Positions 53,664-61,820 of a stretch of 64,000 nt of DNA are shown in pieces. Under the pieces are notes generated by a model that was not told the origin of the DNA, did no database searches, and was given only the letters and a program-made list of their open reading frames with translations. The translations under genes and the position numbers were made by a program. Position 1 is the stretch's first letter. The number at the start of each line of letters is the position of its first letter. The DNA lies in assembly GCA_003245715.1 (NCBI GenBank), contig QKCJ01000029.1:1-64000 (forward strand). Reading direction: 5' to 3'. The DNA comes from a bacterium. Lineage in GTDB: Bacteria; Planctomycetota; SZUA-567.

Positions 53664-53737
53664 TGCCCCCTAGTCTAATGGCAGGACAGATGATTCTGGT
53701 TCATTTAGTCGGGGTTCGAATCCCTGGGGGGCAACCA
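53664..53737 (+). tRNA. tRNA-Gln (anticodon CUG)
   Basis: The sequence folds as a tRNA: acceptor TGCCCCC/GGGGGCA, D stem GTC/GAC, anticodon stem GATGA/TCATT with loop TTCTGGT giving anticodon CTG, a four-base variable loop, T stem CGGGG/CCCTG with loop TTCGAAT, discriminator A, and an encoded CCA. It starts with U-A at the acceptor end, as tRNA-Gln does; A rather than G at the discriminator is less usual. It is also the integration target of the element to its right: the integrase gene runs antisense through it. Confidence 0.92.
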
Positions 53738-54953
53738 AGCTATCAAAGCCTTTATTCTTCGGAGTAAAGGCTTTTTCTGTAAGATCTTGTGAGTTTTCCG
53801 GAGCAGCGTTTTCACCCTCTGAAAGTCCAGTTTTGTCCACAAGCATATGCTCAGAGTCCGCACAATTTGGCAGAGATTTGGCAGAAATACGGCAGAAGTT
53901 TTCATGACTCTCCAGTGAAGGATCGGCTGCATCACAAGTACCGGTCTTAAGCTGAGAATCGGCAGCAATGTTTACCTCTGGCAGTTTGTTAATGGCTTCC
54001 CGACTATCCTCAAGACTTAAATGAGTATAGTACTTGAGAGTCATGTTAATATCTGAATGGCGCATGACTTTATGTGCAATTGTCGGAGAAACGCCTGATC
54101 GCGCCAATGTAGAGGCCAGCTGCCCCCTCAATGCGTGAAAATCAAACTTCAGTCCTCTTGAATCAACATATTCAATTCCAGCTAAACGGAGGTAGTGACG
54201 CACAACCTTTGCCCCACAGTCACTGGCAGGCATATCAAAAGCCTTAGCTGCAGGCAGCTTCAGTGCAAGATGGTCACGTAGAAGTAAAGCCGTGTCTCGG
54301 GTAAGTGGCTGAATATGATCGCGATCATTCTTGGTATCCTCGCCTTTTATGGACACAGAAGGAGTTTCAGATTCAAGATCATGAAACTGAGCTCTTACCA
54401 AACTACGCAGTTCATTCCAACGGTAACCAGTTTCTGCAGCCAACCTGAATAAGAGAGCCCAATCCTTTCCACTCATACAGCGGAAATCCCCCCCTGTCTC
54501 AGTTGCTGCCAAAAACGTCATATATTCATCGTGAGTTAATGCCCTTCGGCATTCCCCGGAAATCTTCAATTTTCGCAATCTGACTAAAGGGTTTTCAGCC
54601 ATGCGCTCAACATACACAGCCCAGTTGCAGAACGTTTTCATAGCGACCAGATCACTATTTACTGTTCTGGCTCTCCGCCCCTCCTCTATACGGCTGTTCA
54701 GATAACGCTGTACCCGATCTAAAGTAATATCTGATAGCTTGCAGAAATTACAGTAATCAAATACCTTTGTTATTTTAGCAACCTCCCGCTTTATATGTAA
54801 CGCCGTATCACCTTTTGATTTCATACTCACCTTATAATCATCAATATGTTGATTCAAGCATTTAGTAGCCTCCATTTGACTTGATTCCAGTAACCGATGA
54901 TTGCACAACTTCTGCTTAATATCATATGGCAACTCTTCCAGCCAGCTAGCCAA
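53670..54953 (-). CDS. int: tyrosine recombinase (integrase), C-terminal part encoded antisense through the tRNA gene
   Basis: A 427-residue readable portion of a site-specific recombinase. The SAM-like core-binding region (about 25-135) has MEATKCLNQHIDDYKVSM (in part, LNQHIDDYKVSM). The catalytic residues are Arg in AAETGYRWNELRSL near residue 190, Lys in SIKGEDTKNDR, HALR near residue 283, His in VMRHSDINMTLKYYTH near residue 305 and the Tyr in the same block. The last about 20 residues (APQGFEPRLNEPESS..) and the stop come from the tRNA gene's minus strand. The first 43 or so codons with the good ribosome site lie in another frame (54949-55081), so this copy looks frameshifted. Confidence 0.88.
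   Translation of the reverse strand: MASWLEELPYDIKQKLCNHRLLESSQMEATKCLNQHIDDYKVSMKSKGDTALHIKREVAKITKVFDYCNFCKLSDITLDRVQRYLNSRIEEGRRARTVNSDLVAMKTFCNWAVYVERMAENPLVRLRKLKISGECRRALTHDEYMTFLAATETGGDFRCMSGKDWALLFRLAAETGYRWNELRSLVRAQFHDLESETPSVSIKGEDTKNDRDHIQPLTRDTALLLRDHLALKLPAAKAFDMPASDCGAKVVRHYLRLAGIEYVDSRGLKFDFHALRGQLASTLARSGVSPTIAHKVMRHSDINMTLKYYTHLSLEDSREAINKLPEVNIAADSQLKTGTCDAADPSLESHENFCRISAKSLPNCADSEHMLVDKTGLSEGENAAPENSQDLTEKAFTPKNKGFDSLVAPQGFEPRLNEPESSVLPLD
53700..53737. other. presumed left attachment site of the integrated element
   Basis: The 3' part of the tRNA gene abuts a tyrosine integrase gene that faces it, the classic attL arrangement. The crossover core cannot be fixed without attR, which I do not see in the rest of the window. 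Confidence 0.5.
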
Positions 54954-55081
54954 CTCAGTTCTTCCAGTTTTCTGCCCAGTGCCTCAGTGGGACGTTTGCT
55001 GGAGTACCCAACAAGCCTCACCCGACCACCTCGCCATGTGAAGTCTACACCAAATTTCTTCCCCGCTTTATATATTCGCAT
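54854..55081 (-). pseudogene. 5' portion of the integrase gene, in the -1-shifted frame
   Basis: From ATG 55081, with AGGAG seven bases upstream, a frame reads MRIYKAGKKFGVDFTWRGG and on to LGRKLEELSWLA, the arm-type N-terminal domain of this integrase style. At about 54950 the natural continuation (SWLEELPYDIKQKL) is in the frame of the long integrase ORF, one base back. So a one-base change, a sequencing error, or a programmed -1 slip separates the two. I see no classical slippery heptamer there. The frame runs on out of phase to 54854. Confidence 0.65.
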
Positions 55082-55221
55082 CTTCTATCTCCTGTAACTG
55101 TGTTTCAATTCCCAGACATATGTAGAGATTTCTTCCATACTATTAATTCTAACAACCTCTCAACACAGTCAAGTTTTCTCCGGCCATTACCGTAAAAACA
55201 TTATATGACCGGAGAATTTGT

Positions 55222-55446
55222 TTAATTATTGTTATTTCTGATTTGGTCCCATTCCAGACGATTGGGGCAATCCGCATCCACCCATGCTCGCAGCTCATCT
55301 GGACGCCAGAGCACACGCTTGCCCAGCTTTACCGGGGCTGGCACCTTCCCCTCCGCGTGCAACTCATAAAACAGACTGCGAGAAATCCCCAAAAGACCCG
55401 AGACTTCTGCAGCAGTCATAAGAAGCTTGATATTTTCAGTAACCAT
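55222..55446 (-). CDS. AlpA/excisionase-type helix-turn-helix regulator
   Basis: A 74-residue MerR-like DNA-binding protein: LMTAAEVSGLLGISRSLFYELHAEGKVPAPVKLGKRVLWRPDELRAW, cited in part as LLGISRSLFYEL, GKRVLWRPDELRAW. This is the AlpA/Xis pattern of prophage and island regulators, which control excision or integrase expression. It lies 140 bases upstream of the integrase start on the same strand, as expected for xis-int. It carries Asn-rich ending NNNN. Confidence 0.85.
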   Translation of the reverse strand: MVTENIKLLMTAAEVSGLLGISRSLFYELHAEGKVPAPVKLGKRVLWRPDELRAWVDADCPNRLEWDQIRNNNN

Positions 55447-55876
55447 ATTCCACCATTCATTCTACTATGGAGAGACTTATCTCCCCTATTCTAGTTAGCC
55501 ACAAGAACGTATTAATCCGGAGGTTCAAATCTATAAGCACAATTTAATACTAATTCCCCGAAAAGGTATCTTGTTGACCGCAAGTACGCAAATACCGCAA
55601 ATTTTGCTAACATCTTTTTTATCAGGTAGAACAGTAAATAAGACGTCTGCTTTTTGTTAATATCCTCTTTTTTCTAATATTAGGATATTTGCGGAATTTG
55701 CGTACACGGACATATATCTATTTGCTTTAAAACAAGTTAACTGTGTACGCAAATGGATTAACTTGCGACCAATGTCCGGACATTCTGTGGTGGAGGGGAG
55801 TTCCCAAGCCAGCGAAAGAGGATCACTTTAGAAACTTTCCGCACAAAATACGGAACTTGCGTACAGAGTACACGCT
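55447..55876. other. intergenic region with iteron-like repeats
   Basis: This 430-base stretch between the regulator and the primase gene holds no gene. It carries four copies of a GTACGCAA motif (see next entry) and is AT-rich between them. Confidence 0.6.
55584..55864. repeat. four iteron-like repeats, alternating orientation
   Basis: GTACGCAAAT occurs at 55584-55593 (plus), 55696-55705 (as ATTTGCGTAC), 55745-55754 (plus), and a variant ACTTGCGTAC at 55855-55864. The first two copies share the longer block GTACGCAAATnCCGCAAAT. Copies one and two, and copies three and four, form inverted pairs about 110 bases apart. This is the kind of layout seen at plasmid or satellite replication origins or operators. 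It lies directly beside the primase-helicase gene. Confidence 0.65.
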
Positions 55877-58501
55877 TCACAATCGTTCAAATGGCGAATT
55901 TTTGTCAGCCTTTTTCTGTTTTAATGAAATAAACTTTTGCCCTTCGACGCGTTCACGAACAACCTCAATTCCACAGAGTCGTAGTTGCGGTGCCAGACGT
56001 TCCAAGCGTTGGGATAAGGCCTTTGGCCCCTTAGGCCACCCGGTGTCATTATGTGAACGCCTGTATGTCTCTCTTAAATAGTTATCCCATTCCGTTGCCG
56101 TTCGTTTGGTATTCGCAATATGTGCTTCTTTAATAATAGCCTGTGCAAAGGGATCTTCATTCAGTGAGTCAAATACGGCTTCATCTCTGGATTTGAAAAG
56201 CATATCAAGTACAGTGCCGTCTTTCCATCCTAATGCTTCTTCACAAGCTACAGAAAATCTGGCGAAATCAGCCATTCGGGGAGAGCGTTCCAGTTTTATT
56301 TCTGGAAGCCTCTTCAGTCCCGCTGCAGCCACATCAAGCAAAGCACCAAGAATTTTACCCTGAAAAGAGTTAAACTTTGCAAGAAGTTCTTCCTCACTTC
56401 GACGCATATGGTCGGGGATTGCTTTCATATAAACATATATGGATCGATCCTGGAGATCTTCCCCTTCTCCCAAGCTGCCGATCCCAGTCAGAACCACAGG
56501 TCGACAAAACTCAATAATATGTTCATCTTCATTGGTGTAGAGCTTCCGGGTAGAAAAGCTCCCACCGCTTGCTATCCGGCACAGTGCATCAGACATATTC
56601 CTGCTCATGCCAGAAAGGTTATCAAATCCAAGCACATACCGGCTTCTTGCCGCAACAGCAAGGTCCGCTTCATTGCGGGGGAAAGCTCTGATACACCCTG
56701 CACTCGGGTCGATCATTGAAATAATGAATTTCGCGGAAGTTGTTTTTGCACTTCCTTGTTCCCCCTTAATTGAGAGAATCGGGTATGGGCCAGATCCCAC
56801 CAGATAATAAAGCACGCAAAGTATTATCTTCTGATAGTCATTATCTGAACAGTTCATAAACTGGCGCAATAGATCAATCGTTCCACCTTCTTCAGGCAGT
56901 ATCAAAGCGTTCATAGCTTGGGTACGTCTGAACTTTGCCGGAACATCCTTCATCGTATCCCAGCCATCGGGCCGTATCCTGATAAAAGATTCATCAGCTC
57001 CCGTATCAATATAAACCTCGTTTTCACCTATTGCTTTACGGTAGTATAGTTCCTCCTGAGGACCGGTCCACGCTTTGGCAGTAAGAAAGAGCGATGTTTT
57101 TTTAAACTCATTATCCAAGAGCGGATATCCAGTCTCACGAATTGCAATATTTTGAATCCTATTTGTAGCGTGAACACCTTCCGTAAAATGCCAGATGCTG
57201 CTTTCATCGTCAAACTGGACATAGGGATTGCCTTGTTCATCACGCATCCCCCTGGTCATACTCTTAATTATGTCCATCACCATAGATGAATTATTTCCTG
57301 TTTTTTGTTGCTGAGGGCTTTGTCCTTTCGCAACATTGGTGTTCTGCAAATTAGAATTTTTTGCTCTACCTAAATCTGCAGGACAATTAACTCCACAGCC
57401 CTCTTCTGGGCAATCATTGAAGCCATGGTTCTTTATGGTTTCACACTTCCAGGGTCGGCTAGAGCGATCTATCTTACGGTTGGTCATTTCTTCGGTGTAA
57501 CCAGCGGTTCCATTCTTTGGCTTATACCCGCTGGAAGCCTCATGGATTATCTTCGCACCTCCACTAAAGGGCAAAAGATTACTAATGCCTGCTTCCCATA
57601 GTGACTCAGTTACCGCTGTCCCTGATTCAACCCAATGCTTCATAAAGTCACAACCCTCTAATACAGAATTCAAATCGTCATATCCTTCTGCATCCTCCGG
57701 CCAATTACCATTATTTTCACCGGCGTTAACAGAAGAGCAATCAGCTATTTCAACCGGAATCCGCTGATACAACTCTTCCACCTGTTCACATGAAACCATA
57801 ATAATCGTCGGGAGATCACTCAACGGATTTCCTGAATCATCAACAAACAGAGTCCGATGTTCTGATACTCCGCCTTCTCCACCAAAGTACGGCATATTCA
57901 CCATATTGCCAAATGTTTCTTTCCCATTCTTAGGGAGTAAATCATCTTGTTTCGGAAAAATCTCCGCGCATGGTAATTCCAAACTTTGCAGAATATGCCC
58001 CAAGGCTGCACGCACCTTCTTTGCTAATGCGTAAGGCTTAAAGAATATCCAGACGTGTACTCCCCCACTTTTGGTTATTTCTACTAACGAATTCCAACCA
58101 TGATTCTGCAGCAGTAGCTTTCTAAGCTTCAACCCAATCGCCACGGGGTTGTCTACTGCGTCTTTCCCGTGATTGTCAAAATCAAAACAAGCCCAGCGGA
58201 CATTTTCCTTGTCATCCATAAACGGGCTCAGTCCCAAACGGTTTTTACCAAGAACATGATTAGAAATATAATCTTGATCTGAAGGTGGTTGAATCACACA
58301 ATGATTCTGTCCTCCAGTAATCAAGATCCGTCTTTGATTTGCCACGAAGTTGTTTCTAATGTATGTTGCGTAGCGCTGCTGTTCTTCGGTCAGATGCTGT
58401 GTACCATGCATCGTCTCCGAAATGGAAGATTCCTGTGTGAAAGAGGCATCCAACCGTGTATTTGGCAGCGATGAATCTCCGCTAAATTCAGTATTAATCA
58501 T
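55877..58501 (-). CDS. primase-helicase fusion protein (archaeo-eukaryotic primase plus helicase-type ATPase)
   Basis: An 874-residue replication protein. The primase part (about 55-260) has the family motifs WACFDFDNHG near residue 108, SGGVHVWIFF near residue 150 and EIFPKQDDLLPK near residue 190 with GNMVNMPYFG. A Cys-rich stub CPEEGCGVNCP near residue 365 probably binds zinc. The C-terminal half is a helicase-like ATPase with Walker A GEQGSAKTTS near residue 583 and a Walker B-like VLGFDNLSG near residue 628. Such fusions start and drive replication of plasmids, satellites and islands. ATG 58501 follows GAGGAG. It may recognise the repeats just downstream of its 3' end. Confidence 0.82.
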   Translation of the reverse strand: MINTEFSGDSSLPNTRLDASFTQESSISETMHGTQHLTEEQQRYATYIRNNFVANQRRILITGGQNHCVIQPPSDQDYISNHVLGKNRLGLSPFMDDKENVRWACFDFDNHGKDAVDNPVAIGLKLRKLLLQNHGWNSLVEITKSGGVHVWIFFKPYALAKKVRAALGHILQSLELPCAEIFPKQDDLLPKNGKETFGNMVNMPYFGGEGGVSEHRTLFVDDSGNPLSDLPTIIMVSCEQVEELYQRIPVEIADCSSVNAGENNGNWPEDAEGYDDLNSVLEGCDFMKHWVESGTAVTESLWEAGISNLLPFSGGAKIIHEASSGYKPKNGTAGYTEEMTNRKIDRSSRPWKCETIKNHGFNDCPEEGCGVNCPADLGRAKNSNLQNTNVAKGQSPQQQKTGNNSSMVMDIIKSMTRGMRDEQGNPYVQFDDESSIWHFTEGVHATNRIQNIAIRETGYPLLDNEFKKTSLFLTAKAWTGPQEELYYRKAIGENEVYIDTGADESFIRIRPDGWDTMKDVPAKFRRTQAMNALILPEEGGTIDLLRQFMNCSDNDYQKIILCVLYYLVGSGPYPILSIKGEQGSAKTTSAKFIISMIDPSAGCIRAFPRNEADLAVAARSRYVLGFDNLSGMSRNMSDALCRIASGGSFSTRKLYTNEDEHIIEFCRPVVLTGIGSLGEGEDLQDRSIYVYMKAIPDHMRRSEEELLAKFNSFQGKILGALLDVAAAGLKRLPEIKLERSPRMADFARFSVACEEALGWKDGTVLDMLFKSRDEAVFDSLNEDPFAQAIIKEAHIANTKRTATEWDNYLRETYRRSHNDTGWPKGPKALSQRLERLAPQLRLCGIEVVRERVEGQKFISLKQKKADKNSPFERL

Positions 58502-58523
58502 AATTACTCCTCAGTGCAAAATA

Positions 58524-58543
58524 TCCGAAAATTAAATTTCGGA
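58524..58543. promoter_or_regulatory. palindromic operator candidate before the primase gene
   Basis: TCCGAAA and TTTCGGA arms flank a six-base AT centre, directly upstream of the primase ribosome site. A repressor of the element could bind here. Confidence 0.4.
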
Positions 58544-58738
58544 ATAGGTAAATGAATATAAATGGACTACAAGTCCGCACGACATTGATTGCATATGCGC
58601 AACAACTGCGGCGTAATCAAAATGCCGGATACTATCAATAATTTCAGTCTGGTGTAATAATTAAAAATATATTGCCTAATGCTCAGAATGTTATCCGAGT
58701 AAAACTAACAATAAACCAAATAAAATTACAAATAGCGC

Positions 58739-58767
58739 TTGGAGGGATGTGTGAATGGTGATAGAAT
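58739..58767 (+). promoter_or_regulatory. putative promoter of the small RNA
   Basis: TTGGAG at 58739-58744 and TAGAAT at 58762-58767 have an exact 17-base spacer, and the predicted start falls just before the first hairpin. Confidence 0.4.
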
Positions 58768-58772
58768 ATAAC

Positions 58773-58847
58773 CAGTAGAGCATCCCTCTACGAAAAACTT
58801 TTTCCCTGCTGTGATCGCCTTCCAAACGCTCAGCAGGGATTTTTATT
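58773..58847 (+). ncRNA. candidate small RNA, about 75 nt, two hairpins
   Basis: The predicted transcript starts with a perfect six-pair hairpin, GTAGAG/CTCTAC with a five-base loop (58775-58791), continues through an A-rich and U-rich link, and ends in a nine-pair hairpin TCCCTGCTG/CAGCAGGGA followed by TTTTT. A promoter with correct spacing precedes it. No open reading frame fits. It lies divergent from the primase gene and could regulate copy number or immunity. I recognise no known RNA family. Confidence 0.5.
58803..58845 (+). terminator. terminator of the candidate small RNA
   Basis: A nine-pair stem, TCCCTGCTG with CAGCAGGGA over a 19-base loop, is followed by five T residues. The loop is long for a terminator but the stem and T tract are clear. 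Confidence 0.65.
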
Positions 58848-59135
58848 GCATATCTTCAGCTTCATATCAGACCTCCTTTCATCTACTCATTACCCAGTAA
58901 GAATCACAATGAATAGTTTTATCCCCCAAAATGACTTTACGCTTTTTATGCGCTCATCCCCCTCTTTTCGGATTTACTCTACATTTTTGACTTATTCCAT
59001 AAAATCAAAAAAGTCCAATGTCTTTATCTCCACCAGAGGGGGCTGTGAAACTAAATAGTATTCAATCGAATGGATCTTACGACCACAAATGCACAAGCAA
59101 AAATATAATAAAACACCCCTACTGACAAAGACAAT

Positions 59136-59162
59136 ATAACATGTTTTATAATAGCATGTTAT
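59136..59162. repeat. inverted repeat around a -10-like box
   Basis: ATAACATG and CATGTTAT arms, 11 bases apart, enclose TATAAT (59147-59152). A CTGACA lies 19 bases upstream. It looks like an operator over a promoter, but no clear gene starts downstream. Confidence 0.4.
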
Positions 59163-59193
59163 GGCTAATGAGTATGGTTTATAAAAATACATA

Positions 59194-59218
59194 AATGCAC
59201 TTTAATGCAGTTAAATGC
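59194..59218. repeat. three direct AATGC repeats with exact 10-base period
   Basis: AATGC begins at 59194, 59204 and 59214, so the copies face the same side of the helix. This fits a cooperative protein-binding site or a remnant iteron. Confidence 0.35.
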
Positions 59219-59322
59219 GTTTATCATACCTCCCCAACAACGAAAGAAACAAGGACAAATATATTCCTGCTAGAATGAAATTCGTTCTATCGGCTTTAAG
59301 CAGATAGGAATGTATAGCATTG

Positions 59323-59340
59323 TTTTTTTTTTGGGGGGGG
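59323..59340. repeat. homopolymer tract T10G8
   Basis: Ten T residues are followed directly by eight G residues. Such tracts are prone to slippage and to sequencing error. It lies between the regulatory repeats and the unknown gene. Confidence 0.6.
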
Positions 59341-59479
59341 AGCTCAGATTAGCTAATAATCCACCACTTTCGAACAGTATCTAGTGTGGGATTGTGAGGA
59401 GACAAAGGAATGTCTACTTTAAATCAACGGCATCTTTGTATAACTTTAATTTTTAATATGGGTATGATATGACCGACAA

Positions 59480-60796
59480 TTAATAGTTTTTAAACTTATT
59501 TAACGCGGTACGCTTTATTTCATAAGTGCATTCGACGAGTTTTCTTTGATATCTACAGGCCCTTGCTACGATATTTGCACATTCGTTTATTATTGATTCC
59601 AATGGATATAAGGATGCGCCGTTACGCCCTCCTTTTACAATAGGTTCTATATTAAGTTCATCTAATATTTTTTGTACAGAATGTTTTTTAGACCTGTCGT
59701 AATTACCATAGACCTTTGAATCCACAAGTATCTGACATATATCTCGAGCAGATATACCATCTGGGGATACATGAGAAAGCTCTATGGATTCTTTATGGAT
59801 AAGATCAATTTTGTTGCATAAATTTCTTTCATATTGGTGTAAATTATCAATCATTACTTCTTCTTTTATTTCTTGAAAAAGAAAACTCCATATATCTTCT
59901 GTAGTAACTAACTCTTTGAAAAGAGGGCTTCCTTTTTCATGGTAAATATTATATGCTTTACCAAGTCGGAGTAATTCAGAGGCGCTTGAAAATAATAGCT
60001 CGCCATATAAATACTCCGGAAAAACATGGAATTCTAGGCCACGTATATCCTTTTGAGATATTTTGGGGTATAACAAGAGAAAGTTTTCAACACTAATTTC
60101 TCTTTCTGTTTTATCGTTATCATAATAAATCTTCAGTCTTCTAGCATGCATAATATCCTCTGAAAAAAGAGCATAAAAGCCATAATCGCCTCGACATTTA
60201 TGAACCACTAAAGGTTTTTGATAAGCATCAGAATTTACACCATCAAGTTCTTCATGCAAAACAGATAAAAGTGAAGAGTTACTGATATTGCAACGTAATG
60301 TTTTACTATTCCCCAATAGTTGTATCGCGCTTCCTTTAACATTATCAATCAAAATATGTAGTCTACGTTCTGCCGCCTTCCAGAGGTCAACTTTTTGGGA
60401 CTGCTCTAATTTTTTAGGAATGAAGAATAATTTATAGTTTTCACTTTCGACATTGATATTAAGGTTTTCTAAATCAATGCTATGAAGAAATAATGCTAAA
60501 TCTGGATAATTTTCATGACCTAATTTGGTAAGTTTTTCACATTCCTCATATAAGCCAAACCACCATTTTTTAATTTTTTTATTAGATAGCGTACTGGCTT
60601 CCAAAATAGCAATAATTCTTTGAAAGAGGATCGATTTCAAAATTACTTCATATCTGGAATTACCCAAGGTATTAATGATTTCGTCTGAAGTAAACGTTGC
60701 AGGAGCATTATTGAAGCCATAAATAAAATCCGCAACACACTTTACATACATATTTAAGTTATCTCGAAATACATGTAAATCTATGGGAGCAGACAT
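59480..60796 (-). CDS. AT-rich cargo gene of unknown function
   Basis: I do not recognise this 438-residue soluble protein. It is strongly AT-rich against the host genes, with no signal peptide or membrane segment. The middle has WKAAERRLHILIDN near residue 145. The C-terminal region (about 345-410) reads like a winged-helix module: GISARDICQILVDSKVYGN (in part, ISARDICQILVDSKV), KHSVQKILDELNIEP, KGGRNGASLYPLESI. Cys residues are few. ATG 60796 follows AGGAA; an upstream frame to 60931 lacks a ribosome site. Its position suggests cargo of the element, perhaps regulatory or defensive, but that is a guess. Confidence 0.65.
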   Translation of the reverse strand: MSAPIDLHVFRDNLNMYVKCVADFIYGFNNAPATFTSDEIINTLGNSRYEVILKSILFQRIIAILEASTLSNKKIKKWWFGLYEECEKLTKLGHENYPDLALFLHSIDLENLNINVESENYKLFFIPKKLEQSQKVDLWKAAERRLHILIDNVKGSAIQLLGNSKTLRCNISNSSLLSVLHEELDGVNSDAYQKPLVVHKCRGDYGFYALFSEDIMHARRLKIYYDNDKTEREISVENFLLLYPKISQKDIRGLEFHVFPEYLYGELLFSSASELLRLGKAYNIYHEKGSPLFKELVTTEDIWSFLFQEIKEEVMIDNLHQYERNLCNKIDLIHKESIELSHVSPDGISARDICQILVDSKVYGNYDRSKKHSVQKILDELNIEPIVKGGRNGASLYPLESIINECANIVARACRYQRKLVECTYEIKRTALNKFKNY

Positions 60797-61055
60797 TATG
60801 TGATTCCTATATCTATAATGAAATTGACAATTACAATAGCATACATTTTTAAATAAAATTATCAAGTTCGTTTCTTGTTTCCAGCAATTATGGGGATTTG
60901 CGTTAATGACTGCTTTAGACATCAAATTCAAATAATCATCTCTAAAAAGCTCTTAGTTTTCTGCTACTATACATTGAAGGATATTAGCGTTTCCGTCCAT
61001 TTCTGTCTGTCTGATCCGAGCAGGCTTTCTTTTTTTTACTTTCGGAGGATCTGTC

Positions 61056-61330
61056 ATGTTTAAATCTGTATATTTATTATCCGCCTACATCCTGTTACCA
61101 GCCAGTCCGGTTTGGGTGTCCGGGTGTGGCAAGGGCAACAATCATGAGGCTCAAACCAGTTCCAGTCAATCAGCTCCAGTATCACATCGCTTGAGGAACT
61201 GTTACTGTATCTGGTGATTTTCGCTGTTATTGCAGCCATAATCTTCGGGATCATCGGGATGTTTATTGGCGTTGGAATTGGTTCAGATACGGAAATTGAC
61301 TCTGACCATTTTTATTCAGATGTAGATTAA
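61056..61330 (+). pseudogene. frameshifted first copy of the small lipoprotein gene
   Basis: With GGAGGA six bases upstream of ATG 61056, the first frame gives a signal peptide ending in VSGC (lipobox) and stops at 61217. One base back in frame, from about 61155, the sequence continues as ITSLEELLLYLVIFAVIAA and GIIGMFIGVGIGSDTEIDSD, ending at 61330. This aligns along its length with the intact paralog at 61821-62087. So a single-base deletion near GCTCAAACC, or a sequencing error, breaks the gene. Confidence 0.75.
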
Positions 61331-61415
61331 TTAGCGGTATCTTGGGAAGAGCCCAGCAAGTCTCCTTATAGCGGGGAAGAAAGCTGGGGATAATTTTTTA
61401 AGGAGGATTATCATT

Positions 61416-61721
61416 ATGGGAGGCTATTTTGCATTAATCAAATCCAGTGCACTGGCGTGTGTCAGTTGCTGGAAACCGCTGCCGGTAGCAAGGCCGATAC
61501 CACTAATAGATCTACAGAGCTATTCATTTCTGAAACGTTCCGCATTCTATCTGCATTATAAAATCCGCTGTCTGGAGTTCAGCCTCAGCAGTGGCGGCAG
61601 TCTGCGGGAATGGCTCAAGCTGAATCTGCTACTCAGCCTGATTATTGGCATGCCGGCGGTAATACTGATTCCGGTCGTGACGTTGGCGGTTACAGAATTC
61701 CTTTCACTGCAGTTCCGGTAA
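61416..61721 (+). pseudogene. truncated first copy of the CW-motif membrane-protein gene
   Basis: A 101-residue frame starting at ATG 61416 behind AAGGAGG. It aligns with the 136-residue paralog at 62080-62490: both have a KxxA..C..CWKP motif near residues 10-20, then FLxR..xxLQY and SRGGxLREWxKLNxLL, then a transmembrane helix. This copy stops after LAVTEFLSLQFR, losing the second hydrophobic region of the paralog. The downstream bases do not restore it in another frame convincingly. It may be a shortened but still expressed form. Confidence 0.6.
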
Positions 61722-61820
61722 CGGCATTGCAGAGTGTTTCCTGTCAATATAACCTGGAAAGAGATAGCTGTGATCTCTGGGTAAATTACTTTATTTTTAT
61801 TATCAAGCGGAGGTTTTCTT

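Larger units (their letters stand above)
58502..59479. other. 978-base gene-poor regulatory stretch of the element
   Basis: I see no convincing protein gene. It holds a palindrome upstream of the primase gene (58524-58543), a candidate small RNA with terminator (58773-58847), an inverted repeat (59136-59162), three direct AATGC repeats (59194-59218) and a T10G8 tract (59323-59340). It is distinctly AT-rich. Confidence 0.6.

Noticed and set aside
58846-59058. 70-residue ORF in the gene-poor stretch of the element
   Set aside because: Starts inside the T tract of the small-RNA terminator, has no ribosome site, and its composition is random-like.
59410-59472. 20-codon ORF with GGAG upstream, possible leader or toxin peptide
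   Set aside because: Too short to distinguish from chance, and it converges on the end of the unknown cargo gene.
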